49,509 nucleotides of DNA from an uncultured Lachnospiraceae bacterium (lineage in GTDB: Bacteria > Bacillota > Clostridia > Lachnospirales > Lachnospiraceae): assembly GCA_944376745.1 (NCBI GenBank), contig CALWDR010000009.1, forward strand, positions 1 through 49,509, read 5' to 3'. Each line of letters starts with the position of its first letter. Position 1 is the stretch's first letter. This document shows positions 39,230 through 47,511 of the stretch, piece by piece. The position numbers and the translations under genes are program-made. The notes beneath the pieces are model-generated. The model did no database searches. It was not told where the DNA came from and saw nothing but the letters and a program-made list of their open reading frames with translations.

Positions 39230-41377
39230 TCATAGTCCCCTCCAGAACCGCGGACTTGCAAAATCTATTTTTATATTGTCATTTCTATAAAATTCTTCTA
39301 AAGTAGGCTTATATTTCTCCTCCAGCGGCCCATTCAGCTCCTCCGTTCCTTCCACCACGAACCGTCCATTCTCGATCACCGGCAGGCTGCGCCCGTCCCG
39401 GGTGACGGCCACAATGCTGTCAAGCTCGTCGTAGGGGATGGTGATGTCCGTGTGGCAGTTAAAATACGCCTTGTCGGGGTCGGTTCTGCGCAGAATGGAC
39501 ACCTCGTTGTCCCTGGATACGATCTCCTTGCCGTCCGGGTTATAGACCGGCGTATCCTCCGCATGGCTGTAGCAGGTGTCGCCCACCGCAAAGTGGGGCC
39601 CGGTCTTCTCGGCGATGAGAATGGGCAGTCTCGCGCCGATATCGTAGTCCCGCCCCATCCGGTAGGCGGTGGTGTTGGTGCCGATGGCAAACTCACCCAT
39701 GGGCAGGCTGTCGTGGTGGAACAGCAGATTTTCCTTCAAAAATTTCTGGTTCTCCGCCTCCGACGCAAAATTTTTACAGTGATAGGACGTGACCATGCCG
39801 TCCGTAAAGGTCAACTCCAGATCCACATACTTCAGCTGGCCCAGATACACCTGGGTCACATGGAGAATTCCGTTGGTGCCCTTCAGTCTGGGAGACGTAA
39901 AGACCTCTCCCACCGGAATATTCACATCGGCCACGCAGTTCTCAAAGGCGGTCTCCCGCTCCGGATGCTCCAGGGGCCGGATGGCCACCGTCAGATCCGT
40001 GCGGTTCTCCCCCCTGCCCCGGATGCGCACAGACTCCGCCTGATCCAGCACGTCGATGAGCTTCTGCTGCATGCGCTGGTAGAGGTGGTAATCCAGATTG
40101 TTGAGCTCCACGGTCTTCTCAAAAATTTCCTGGAATTGCTCCCCAATCTCGGGGATGGGGTAGGCGATAATGGTAAAGCTGCGCTCCTCCCCCTTGATAT
40201 ACTGGTTCAAAAGCTGCCCGGCCATGTTGGCGTAATACACGTTCAGCTTCTGCTGCTTTTCGCTGTACTCATAGTTGGCCGCCTTGCTCTTGGGCGTAAA
40301 GGGCTCGCTTCCAAAGGTCTCTATCACTGCCGGACCGGCGTAGAGGGCCGCCAGCGCTTTATGGCTCTCCCAGCTATTTTTCAGACACTCCAGCCGGCGC
40401 TCCACATAAGCCTTGTCCAGATAGGCCGCCGCGTCCGCCTTGTGGTCAAAATCGTACTGGGGATTGGCCGGAGTGGAGGTCACCCCGAACCGCCCGTTCT
40501 CCCCCCGACGGATGACCGGCTTTAAATGCAGCTTCTCAAAATTATCAAAGGCCGCCCGGACGATCCGCTCAAAGCCCACGGGATAATAGATCTCCACGGT
40601 TTTCTTCTTGGATAAATCCTTTCTGGTGACCTCAAAGCCGATGCGGTACCCCTCCGTCCAGGTGTCCGCCATGGCCTGGATCTGCTCCTCTGGCATCCGA
40701 TTTAAAAACTCTGCCACCCGCAGCTCATTTTCACTGATATAATGGCCGTAGCGGTAGAGATAGCGCAGGTCGCCGAAATCTGCCTCCCGGATGATCCGGG
40801 CAAAGAAATCGTCCTCCGTGTTCACCTGCCGCAAAATAGAGCGCTCCACAAAGACCTCGCTGTAATCGTGGAAAAACCAGTACAAGATCCTCTGAATCTC
40901 CTCCGGGCTTACCTCCGCCGGGTCCTCAAAGCAGTTGTAGATCTCCACAAACAGTTCCCCGTAGATGGTCAGCTCATAGACGGCATTTTCCATGGCATAG
41001 CCGATCATATTGCGGATATTGGCGTAGAGCATGGAAAGAAGCCTTCCATAGGATTCTCCCAGCCTTTTTACGGCATAGACCGGATTGGCATAGCTCTCCT
41101 CATACCCCTCCGGCAAAATATCTGCATATGCATAATAATTCCATTCCTTTAGTTCTTTCAGCGATTTCTGGAAAAAGGTTCCCGCTGCGATCTCCTGCTC
41201 AGCTTTATGCATTTGCGTAATAAATGCCGCCGTCCTGCGGAAATAATCCCGGTACGGCTCCTGCACCGTCTCCTCCTCTTGTATCCCGGCAATCCGCTCC
41301 ATCACCAGCGGATACCGCTCCGCAACCTCCTGCGCATACGGCGCATATAACTCTCTATAGCCCATGGCTCTCTCCAT
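39230..41377 (-). CDS. M29-type aminopeptidase with a long N-terminal extension
   Basis: 715 residues. The C-terminal 390 residues match the M29 thermophilic aminopeptidase family: NCVADVNIPVGEVFTSPRLK (metal Glu), GEFAIGTNTTAYRMG (catalytic Glu), HFAVGDTCYSHAED and FNCHTDITIPYDEL (metal His and Asp). M29 enzymes are usually near 370-410 residues. The first 300 residues (AYADILPEGYEESYANPVYA, GYAMENAVYELTIYGELFVE, WFFHDYSEVFVERSILRQ) are an all-helical extra domain that I do not recognise. There is no signal peptide. The enzyme would release N-terminal residues from peptides in the cytoplasm. It is alone on this strand between the toxin remnant and the small membrane genes. Confidence 0.87.
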   Translation of the reverse strand: MERAMGYRELYAPYAQEVAERYPLVMERIAGIQEEETVQEPYRDYFRRTAAFITQMHKAEQEIAAGTFFQKSLKELKEWNYYAYADILPEGYEESYANPVYAVKRLGESYGRLLSMLYANIRNMIGYAMENAVYELTIYGELFVEIYNCFEDPAEVSPEEIQRILYWFFHDYSEVFVERSILRQVNTEDDFFARIIREADFGDLRYLYRYGHYISENELRVAEFLNRMPEEQIQAMADTWTEGYRIGFEVTRKDLSKKKTVEIYYPVGFERIVRAAFDNFEKLHLKPVIRRGENGRFGVTSTPANPQYDFDHKADAAAYLDKAYVERRLECLKNSWESHKALAALYAGPAVIETFGSEPFTPKSKAANYEYSEKQQKLNVYYANMAGQLLNQYIKGEERSFTIIAYPIPEIGEQFQEIFEKTVELNNLDYHLYQRMQQKLIDVLDQAESVRIRGRGENRTDLTVAIRPLEHPERETAFENCVADVNIPVGEVFTSPRLKGTNGILHVTQVYLGQLKYVDLELTFTDGMVTSYHCKNFASEAENQKFLKENLLFHHDSLPMGEFAIGTNTTAYRMGRDYDIGARLPILIAEKTGPHFAVGDTCYSHAEDTPVYNPDGKEIVSRDNEVSILRRTDPDKAYFNCHTDITIPYDELDSIVAVTRDGRSLPVIENGRFVVEGTEELNGPLEEKYKPTLEEFYRNDNIKIDFASPRFWRGL

Positions 41378-41471
41378 TCTCTTTCCTTTTTTTATGCGAA
41401 ATCATATAGACAGCATTTACATCTAAGCCGCTCACGGCAGCCGGCTCCAAAAAAGCTCCTCACATATCTTC

Positions 41472-41804
41472 TTATATCAGAAATCCCACCACATAGAGGG
41501 CGATCCAGCCGCCCAGAATAAGCCCCGAGACCACCGTGGCCGCCACCGGAAAGCCCCGGTAGCTTTTGTCCTCCCGAAGGCTTAGCACCGCCGTCACAAA
41601 GGCCGCCAGAGCCAGCAACAGGGACAACACTCCCATACTGCCCAGATATACGCTTCCCGCTCCCTTCGCCCGGGCCGAAACGATACACATGGCAACGCCC
41701 AGTCCCAGAGACACCAGAGCCAGGGCCAGGGCGGCAATTCCCCTTACGGAATGCTTCTTCTCGGTAAATTTATAATTATGGGTTTTTCGATTTCTTCTTT
41801 TCAT
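41472..41804 (-). CDS. Small membrane protein (DUF6142-like)
   Basis: 110 residues: a basic N-terminus (MKRRNRKTHNYKFTEKKHSV) followed by three hydrophobic stretches (GIAALALALVSLGLGVAMCI, LGSMGVLSLLLALAAFVTAV, AATVVSGLILGGWIALYVVG). The pattern matches an uncharacterised family of small Lachnospiraceae membrane proteins. It overlaps the end of the VanZ-like gene by 29 bp, so the two are probably co-translated. Function unknown. Confidence 0.78.
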   Translation of the reverse strand: MKRRNRKTHNYKFTEKKHSVRGIAALALALVSLGLGVAMCIVSARAKGAGSVYLGSMGVLSLLLALAAFVTAVLSLREDKSYRGFPVAATVVSGLILGGWIALYVVGFLI

Positions 41805-42258
41805 CCCACATTCTCCTGATCTTGTTCAAACTCCAAAAGGCCAGATACCCCAGCATGCCGCCGATGGTATTCAGCAGCAGATCATCCACGTCGAAACTTC
41901 CCACCTTCGTCACCAGCTGCAGCAGCTCCACCGCCAGGCTGAATTCCAGGGTCAGAAGCGTCATGTACAAAAGGGAACGGAATCTTCGGTGAAAGACGGG
42001 CAGAAGCATGCCAAAGGGAATAAAGGCCGCGATATTGCCCAGCAAATTTAAGGCCACCGCCGTCGCGCCCAGACTGTGGCGGTAGACGATGAACCTTTTT
42101 ATCTCCTTAAACAACACAAGATTGTAATGATAGCTGCGTCCCTCGAAGGTCCGCCCGGTGCTCTCCGCAAAAAACAGAAAATAAATCAACAATATAATAT
42201 AGACTCCGAATATGACCTTACTGCATATTCGGAGTATTTTCTTATGCTTTTCATTCAC
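41776..42258 (-). CDS. VanZ-like family membrane protein
   Basis: 160 residues from a GTG at 42258 with AAGGAATG upstream. Four hydrophobic helices with the VanZ pattern: VIFGVYIILLIYFLFFAEST, the short FEGRSYHYNLVLFKEIKRFI, LLGNIAAFIPFGMLLPVF (NxxxFxPxGxxLP motif) and AVELLQLVTKVGSFDVDDLL with the conserved Glu and Asp. VanZ was named for teicoplanin resistance in vanA clusters, but most relatives are of unknown function. It lies at the tail of the pyrimidine operon. Confidence 0.9.
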   Translation of the reverse strand: MNEKHKKILRICSKVIFGVYIILLIYFLFFAESTGRTFEGRSYHYNLVLFKEIKRFIVYRHSLGATAVALNLLGNIAAFIPFGMLLPVFHRRFRSLLYMTLLTLEFSLAVELLQLVTKVGSFDVDDLLLNTIGGMLGYLAFWSLNKIRRMWDEKKKSKNP

Positions 42259-42269
42259 TTTTACATTCC

Positions 42270-42422
42270 TTAAAATAAAATGTCTGACTTGCGGCGGATC
42301 AGTCCCGCGCCGTTGATGATGGCCAAAATACCGCAGGCCACCCCCGTAACCAGAATGATGATTCCAAGAGCAATGTTCCCCGCGCCGGCGATCTTCATGG
42401 TCTTATAGGTTTTTTCGTTCAT
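42270..42422 (-). CDS. 50-residue membrane protein downstream of pyrE
   Basis: The ATG at 42422 follows AGGAGG by five bases and lies 9 bp after the pyrE stop. The product is MNEKTYKTMKIAGAGNIALG, then IIILVTGVACGILAIINGAG and LIRRKSDILF: a basic start, two hydrophobic stretches joined by small residues, and a basic end. The strong ribosome binding site, tight spacing and 51 clean codons argue that it is real. No function is known. Confidence 0.7.
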   Translation of the reverse strand: MNEKTYKTMKIAGAGNIALGIIILVTGVACGILAIINGAGLIRRKSDILF

Positions 42423-42431
42423 TTCGGCCTC

Positions 42432-43106
42432 CTATTCCGCGCCATACTGCTCATAGTAGCTGTCGATGGCGGCTTTCAAAGCATCGTCAATATAGATATT
42501 TCCTTTATAGGGCTTATTATACAGATATTCCACCACTTCCGCCATGGTCACAATGGCGTTGGCGTCAAACCCGTAGGTCTCCTTGATCTCCTCCAGGGCG
42601 CTCTTGGTTCCCTTTCCCCGCTCCATGCGGTTTAAGGACACCATCAGCCCTTTGATCTCTACCTTGCCCTGGGCCTGGATAATGGGGAAGGTCTCCTCGA
42701 TGGATTTGCCGGAGGTGGTCACATCCTCGATGATGACCACCTTATCGCCGTCCTTGATGGGACTTCCCAGAAGGATGCCGGTATCGCCGTGGTCCTTGAT
42801 CTCCTTGCGGTTGGAGCAGTAGCGGATCTCCTTTCCGTAAAGCTCGCTGTAAGCGATGGTGGTGGCCACGCTTAAGGGGATTCCCTTGTAGGCCGGACCG
42901 AACAGCACGTCAAAATCATCCCCGTAGCTGTCGTGGATGGCCCTGGCATAATATTGCCCCAGACGGCGGAGCTGGCTTCCCGTCACATATCCCCCCGCAT
43001 TCATGAAAAAGGGGGATTTGCGCCCGCTCTTTAACGTAAATTCTCCGAAGCGGAGCACCCCGCTGTCCACCATAAATTCGATAAATTCCTGTTTGTATCG
43101 TTCCAT
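42432..43106 (-). CDS. pyrE: Orotate phosphoribosyltransferase
   Basis: 224 residues from the ATG at 43106 (MERYKQEFIEFMVDSGVLRF); the open frame extends 17 codons upstream without support. PyrE attaches orotate to PRPP. Signatures are FTLKSGRKSPFFMNAGGY, FGPAYKGIPLSVATTIAY and the PRPP loop KVVIIEDVTTSGKSIEE. It lies 259 bp after pyrD, the widest gap in the operon, in which I see no clear promoter or terminator. Confidence 0.97.
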   Translation of the reverse strand: MERYKQEFIEFMVDSGVLRFGEFTLKSGRKSPFFMNAGGYVTGSQLRRLGQYYARAIHDSYGDDFDVLFGPAYKGIPLSVATTIAYSELYGKEIRYCSNRKEIKDHGDTGILLGSPIKDGDKVVIIEDVTTSGKSIEETFPIIQAQGKVEIKGLMVSLNRMERGKGTKSALEEIKETYGFDANAIVTMAEVVEYLYNKPYKGNIYIDDALKAAIDSYYEQYGAE

Positions 43107-43365
43107 AAATATTACCTGTCTTTCCGCTGTAAAATATTTGCAGTCGCAATGCGGCATGTGTTATAGCAAAACCGTTTTTTTCATCTATATCGTTCTTTTG
43201 TATTTTAGCATATGTGGCGGATATTTTCAATCGGGAATCGGCGGCACCTTTCACCTATAGGAGGGATATTTGTAACAGTTCAGACAGCAAGCCACAGACC
43301 GCCTTCTCCATCAGGTCCCCAACCTCACAGCACAGGACCTGGGCCGGCATGACCAGCTCTTCCGC

Positions 43366-44268
43366 CTACCGCACCGCCCCGATCAGCTCCACCACATCCT
43401 CGATCCCATAGGCCTCCATGTAGCGCCGGATGCCCTCCACGATCTCCACCGTAGCCGTGGGGTTGGCGAAATTGGCCGTGCCCACAGCCACCGCAGTGGC
43501 CCCCGCCAGAAGCATCTCGATGGCGTCCTCCGCCGCGGCAATCCCCCCCATGCCGATGATGGGCAGCTTCACCGCATGGGCCGTCTGATATACCATCCGC
43601 ACGGCCACGGGGTGGATGGCCGGGCCGGAGAGCCCGCCGGTCTTGTTGGCCAGAGCGAAGGTGCGCTTGTGAATATCGATCTTCATGCCGGTGAGGGTAT
43701 TGATGAGGGAGAGGGCGTCCGCGCCCCCCGCCTCGGCGGCCCTGGCCATCTCGGCAATGTCCGTCACATTGGGGCTTAATTTCATGATGACAGGCTGCCT
43801 GGCGTACTTTTTCACTTCCCGGGTGATGGCCTCCACGGCCCTGGGGTCCTGGCCGAAGGCGATGCCCCCCTCCTTGACGTTGGGGCAGGAAATGTTGATC
43901 TCCAGCATATCCACCGGCTGGTCAGAGAGGCGCTCCACCACCTGGCAGTAGTCCTCGGTGGTCCTGCCGCAGACATTGACGATGATCTTCGTGTCGTACT
44001 GGATCAAAAAGGGAATATCCCGCTGAACAAACACGTCGATACCGGGATTCTGCAGGCCCACCGCATTGAGCATGCCGCCGTAGGTCTCGGCGATCCGGGG
44101 CGTAGCGTTCCCCTCCCATGGAATGTTGGCCACCCCCTTGGTCACCACGGCCCCCACCTGATTCAGATCCACAATTTCCGCGTACTCCTGGCCGGAGCCA
44201 AAGGTTCCGGAGGCAGTCATCACCGGATTTTTCAGGGTGACGCCCGCCAGATTTACCTTCATATTCAT
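43366..44268 (-). CDS. pyrD: Dihydroorotate dehydrogenase, catalytic subunit (class 1B)
   Basis: 300 residues. It oxidises dihydroorotate to orotate using FMN; the class 1B enzyme passes electrons through PyrK to NAD. Motifs are VMTASGTFGSGQEYAEIVDL, MLNAVGLQNPG, EINISCPNVKEGG with the class 1 catalytic Cys, VIMKLSPNVTD and the FMN phosphate site MGGIAAAEDAIEMLLAG. The ATG overlaps the pyrK stop by 4 bp, so the two subunits are co-translated. Confidence 0.97.
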   Translation of the reverse strand: MNMKVNLAGVTLKNPVMTASGTFGSGQEYAEIVDLNQVGAVVTKGVANIPWEGNATPRIAETYGGMLNAVGLQNPGIDVFVQRDIPFLIQYDTKIIVNVCGRTTEDYCQVVERLSDQPVDMLEINISCPNVKEGGIAFGQDPRAVEAITREVKKYARQPVIMKLSPNVTDIAEMARAAEAGGADALSLINTLTGMKIDIHKRTFALANKTGGLSGPAIHPVAVRMVYQTAHAVKLPIIGMGGIAAAEDAIEMLLAGATAVAVGTANFANPTATVEIVEGIRRYMEAYGIEDVVELIGAVR

Positions 44269-45035
44269 CCGATGTCCACCTCCTCTGCCCGGAATACCGG
44301 TCCTTCCTTACAGATCCGCTTGTTGTTCACGTTGGTGTGGGAATCCTTCTCTCTGGACCTGCACACGCAGGCCAGGCAGGCTCCGATGCCGCAGGCCATC
44401 TTCTCCTCCAGGGACAGCCAGCATTCCATGCCCCGCTCCGCCGCGAACTGCTTGATGGCCCGCAGCATGGGCGTGGGACCGCAGGCGTAAACGATGTCCG
44501 CCGTAAGGCCATTTTCCCGGATGGCGTCAAGGACGTTGCCCTCGGTGCCGTAGCTGCCGTCCTCGGTTGCTATATAGACCTTCCCCAGCCCCCTGAAATC
44601 CTCCTGCAAGAATAAGGTGTCCCGGTAGCCTAAAATGATCTGCTTCTCACAGGTAAGCTCCCTGGCAAGCTGCAGCATGGGCGGAATCCCGATGCCTCCG
44701 CCGATGAGAAAGGCCTTCTTGTCCTTCTTGGGGAAACCGTTCCCCAGAGGCCCCACGATCTCGATCTCCTTCCCCGTGCCCAGGGTGGAAAATTCCTCCG
44801 TGCCCTTTCCGGCCACCCGGTAGACAATGCGCAGGGCGTTGTCCGCCGCGTCCACCTGGCAGATGCTGATGGGCCGGGGAAGCATCCGGCTCTTGTCGCG
44901 GCAGTACAGGGAGATAAACTGTCCGGCCCTGGCTTGGGCCGCGATCTTATCCGTTTTCAGCCACATGCTGTAAATTCCGTAGGCCAGCTCCTCCTGGCGG
45001 ATGACCACCGCCTGCTCCTTGAACTTCTCAGCCAT
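44265..45035 (-). CDS. pyrK: Dihydroorotate dehydrogenase electron transfer subunit
   Basis: 256 residues. PyrK carries FAD and a [2Fe-2S] cluster and links PyrD to NAD. The FAD-binding motif is MLPRPISICQV, the nucleotide-binding GGGIGIPPMLQLA follows, and the iron-sulfur cysteines are in MACGIGACLACVCRS plus a Cys in KRICKEGPVF. The ATG at 45035 has GGAGG 11 bases upstream. Two further ATGGCTGAGAA starts, each with its own ribosome binding site, lie 29 and 57 bp upstream, produced by tandem duplication of this start region. Confidence 0.96.
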   Translation of the reverse strand: MAEKFKEQAVVIRQEELAYGIYSMWLKTDKIAAQARAGQFISLYCRDKSRMLPRPISICQVDAADNALRIVYRVAGKGTEEFSTLGTGKEIEIVGPLGNGFPKKDKKAFLIGGGIGIPPMLQLARELTCEKQIILGYRDTLFLQEDFRGLGKVYIATEDGSYGTEGNVLDAIRENGLTADIVYACGPTPMLRAIKQFAAERGMECWLSLEEKMACGIGACLACVCRSREKDSHTNVNNKRICKEGPVFRAEEVDIG

Positions 45036-45064
45036 TACTTTTCATCCTCCAATTTCTCAGCCAT
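45035..45064 (-). CDS. Micro-ORF 2 between pyrF and pyrK (9 codons)
   Basis: Reads MAEKLEDEK; its TAA shares a base with the pyrK ATG (TAATG), an arrangement that allows ribosomes to reinitiate on pyrK. It is probably a by-product of the duplication, possibly with a regulatory effect. Confidence 0.4.
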   Translation of the reverse strand: MAEKLEDEK

Positions 45065-45092
45065 TCCATTTCCTCTCCGGCTTCTCAGCCAT
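45057..45092 (-). CDS. Micro-ORF 1 between pyrF and pyrK (11 codons)
   Basis: Reads MAEKPERKWNG, with its ATG overlapping the pyrF TAA and its TGA overlapping the next micro-ORF by 8 bp. It begins like PyrK (MAEK). It has a ribosome binding site; whether it is translated is not known. Confidence 0.4.
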   Translation of the reverse strand: MAEKPERKWNG

Positions 45093-46021
45093 TACTTCTC
45101 TCCCTCCAGCGCGCCGTTGATATCCGCGATCATGGCTTCCACCGCCGCTCGGGAGGCGTCCGCGAAGTGCTCCGGTCCAAAGGAGGCGTACTGCTCCTGC
45201 TTATAGGCGGCGATGATGCCCCGGGAAGAATTGACGATGGCCCCTAAGCCGTCCTCGTTAAAGTAGGGGGCCAGATCTTTGGCGGTTCCGCCCTGAGCGC
45301 CGTAGCCCGGCACCAGGATAAAGCTTTTGGGCATGATCTTACGGAGGACCTTTCCCATCTCCGGGTAAGTGGCTCCCACCACGGCCCCCACGTAGCTGTA
45401 GGAATCCCCCATGAAATCGGCGCCCCACTCCGCCACCTTCTCCCCTACCCACTCGTACAGGGGACGTCCCTCCACGAGACGGTCCTGGAAATCCCCACTG
45501 GAGGGGTTGGAGGTCTTCACCAGCACGAACACGCCCTTCTTCTCCTCCCTGCAGACGTCCAGGAAGGGCTTGACGCTGTCGATTCCCATGTAGGGATTTA
45601 AAGTGACAAAATCCTCATGGAAGGGCGTATACTCCCGAGAGCCCACCTTCACCCGGCCCACATGCCCCGCGGCATAGGCGCCGGAGGTGGAACCGATGTC
45701 CCCCCGCTTGATGTCACCGATCACTACCAAGCCCTTCTCCTGACAATAAGACACCGTCTTCTCAAAGGCCTTGAGGCCCTCCACACCGAACTGCTCATAC
45801 ATGGCGATCTGGGGCTTCACCGCCGGGATCAGATCCCAGGTCTTGTCCACAATTTCCTTATTAAACTGCCAGATGGCGTCGGCGGCCCCGGCCAGGGTCT
45901 CGCCGAACTCCCCGTAAGATTTTTTCAAAATGTGCTCCGGCACATAGGAAAGCATGGGGTCCAGGCCCACCACAACGGGGGCTTTGGTCTGCTGAATCTT
46001 TTTGACCAATTTATTTATCAT
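45092..46021 (-). CDS. pyrF: Orotidine 5'-phosphate decarboxylase (group 2)
   Basis: 309 residues, the longer group 2 form. PyrF converts OMP to UMP. Motifs are APVVVGLDPMLSYVPEHI, AVKPQIAMYEQFGVEGLKAF and the catalytic LVVIGDIKRGDIGSTSGAYA with its Lys/Asp set, then VLVKTSNPSSGDFQ and FILVPGYGAQGGTAKDL. It lies 65 bp after pyrC. Confidence 0.97.
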   Translation of the reverse strand: MINKLVKKIQQTKAPVVVGLDPMLSYVPEHILKKSYGEFGETLAGAADAIWQFNKEIVDKTWDLIPAVKPQIAMYEQFGVEGLKAFEKTVSYCQEKGLVVIGDIKRGDIGSTSGAYAAGHVGRVKVGSREYTPFHEDFVTLNPYMGIDSVKPFLDVCREEKKGVFVLVKTSNPSSGDFQDRLVEGRPLYEWVGEKVAEWGADFMGDSYSYVGAVVGATYPEMGKVLRKIMPKSFILVPGYGAQGGTAKDLAPYFNEDGLGAIVNSSRGIIAAYKQEQYASFGPEHFADASRAAVEAMIADINGALEGEK

Positions 46022-46086
46022 GTCTTCGTGTTCTCCTCTCCTTGTTCCTGCCGTATGGCATCCAGGGATACCCGCAGGGTGTTTCC

Positions 46087-47364
46087 TTATTCCTTCTCGT
46101 ATACCACTTCTCCGGCCAGGATGGTGGCCTTCACCCGGCCCTTCACCCTTCGCCCCGCAAAGGGCGTATTTTTACTTTTTGAACAAAAATCCGCCGTATC
46201 AATAACATATTCCGCCTCCGGGTCAAACAGAACCACATCCGCCGTCTTTCCGGGCTCCAGCGTGCCCCGGTCAATGCCCAGCACCCGGGCCGGGTTATAG
46301 CTTAGCTTCTCTGCCATCTGCATGGGCGTCAGAATGCCCTTGTCCACCAGCTCCGTCATCGTCAGGGCCGCCGCCGTCTCCAGGCCCACGATCCCAAAGG
46401 GGGCGGTTCGGATAGAGCCGGACTTTTCCTTCTCGCTGTGGGGGGCGTGGTCCGTGGCGATCACGTCCATCACGCCTTCCTTGAGCCCTTCGATCAGGGC
46501 GTCCACATCCTCCCGGGTGCGCAGGGGCGGATTCATCTTGTAGTTGGCGTCGTCCTCCCTGATATCGTCGGAGGTCAGGGTAAAGTGGTGGGGACAGACC
46601 TCTCCGGTGACGGGCAGTCCCGCCTTCTTGGCCTTTCGCAGCATCCAGACGCTGTCTTTGGTGGAGCAATGGCACAGGTGCAGCCGTGCCCCCGTCTCCC
46701 TGGCAAGCAGGATGTCCCTGGCCACGATCACGTCCTCCACCGCGTTGGTGATGCCGGGCATGCCCAGCCGGGCCGCGTTTTCATCCTCGTTCATGACGCC
46801 CTTATGGACCAGATTGATGTCCTCGCAGTGAGCCATCACGGGAATGTCGTATTTCACCGCCAGCATCATGGCCTCCCGGTAGAGCTGGGCGTTCATCACC
46901 GATTTCCCGTCCTCGCTGATGGCGGAAATTCCCGCCTCCACCATGTCCTCAATATCCGCAAGCTCCTCCCCCCGCTGGCCTCTGGTGATGGCGCCCGCCT
47001 GGAGCACATTGCAGAGAGCCACGTCCTGGGCCTTATTCAACACATAGCGCACCACGTCGCCGTTGTCCACCACGGGCTTGGTGTTGGGCATGGCAAGGAT
47101 GGTGGTGAAGCCTCCCCGTGCCGCCGCCCGGGAGCCCGTCTCCACCGTCTCCTTATACTCATAGCCCGGGTCTCGCAGATGCACATGCAGATCGATAAAT
47201 CCGGGCATGACAAAGCACCCGGCGGCGTCCAGGACCCGATCCGCCTCCGCCTCGATCCCGGAACGGATCTCTTTGATCCTGCCGTTCTCGATCAGAACGT
47301 CCGCCTGTTGGTCCGTCCCGGTGCCGGGGTCGATCACCCGTCCGTTTTTTATTAAGATTGCCAT
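46087..47364 (-). CDS. pyrC: Dihydroorotase (class I, PyrC/AllB type)
   Basis: 425 residues. It cyclises carbamoyl aspartate to dihydroorotate. The zinc sites are seen in PGFIDLHVHLRDPGYEYKE (HxHxRDPG), MAHCEDINL (His), LHLCHCSTKDSV (His) and the catalytic Asp in IATDHAPHSEKEK. GGVKGR-like C-terminal FAGRRVKGRVKATILAGEVV is typical. It is the first gene of the pyrimidine operon, about 50 bp after the predicted transcription start. pyrB and carAB are not in the window. Confidence 0.97.
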   Translation of the reverse strand: MAILIKNGRVIDPGTGTDQQADVLIENGRIKEIRSGIEAEADRVLDAAGCFVMPGFIDLHVHLRDPGYEYKETVETGSRAAARGGFTTILAMPNTKPVVDNGDVVRYVLNKAQDVALCNVLQAGAITRGQRGEELADIEDMVEAGISAISEDGKSVMNAQLYREAMMLAVKYDIPVMAHCEDINLVHKGVMNEDENAARLGMPGITNAVEDVIVARDILLARETGARLHLCHCSTKDSVWMLRKAKKAGLPVTGEVCPHHFTLTSDDIREDDANYKMNPPLRTREDVDALIEGLKEGVMDVIATDHAPHSEKEKSGSIRTAPFGIVGLETAAALTMTELVDKGILTPMQMAEKLSYNPARVLGIDRGTLEPGKTADVVLFDPEAEYVIDTADFCSKSKNTPFAGRRVKGRVKATILAGEVVYEKE

Positions 47365-47424
47365 AGTCGGAACCTTTCCTTTCCATTTATTTTCCTATGC
47401 ATATTTTCTTGTTTTCGTGAGTTT

Positions 47425-47453
47425 AGTATATCATAGATAGAATACCGGTTCAA
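47425..47453 (-). promoter_or_regulatory. Sigma-A promoter of the pyr operon
   Basis: On the minus strand TTGAAC (47453-47448), 17 bp, TATACT (47430-47425). The leader to pyrC is only about 50 bases, too short for a PyrR-type attenuator. Confidence 0.75.
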
Positions 47454-47511
47454 CAAAAACATGGGAAAGCTGGCACAGGAAAATGTAAAGAAAAACCGGT
47501 TTTCCTCCGTC

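Larger units (their letters stand above)
45030..45110 (-). repeat. 28-29 bp tandem triplication of the pyrF stop / pyrK start region
   Basis: ATGGCTGAGAA occurs with ATGs at 45092, 45064 and 45035, each preceded by a GGAGG- or GGAGAGG-like site. The first overlaps the pyrF stop (TAATG); the second frame's stop overlaps the pyrK start (TAATG). Confidence 0.88.

Noticed and set aside
43262..43365. Possible short gene between pyrD and pyrE (minus strand, about 31 codons)
   Set aside because: No ribosome binding site and no recognisable sequence; probably non-coding spacer or decayed DNA.
47365..47420. PyrR-type attenuator ahead of pyrC
   Set aside because: The predicted leader is only about 50 bases and has no terminator/antiterminator pair.
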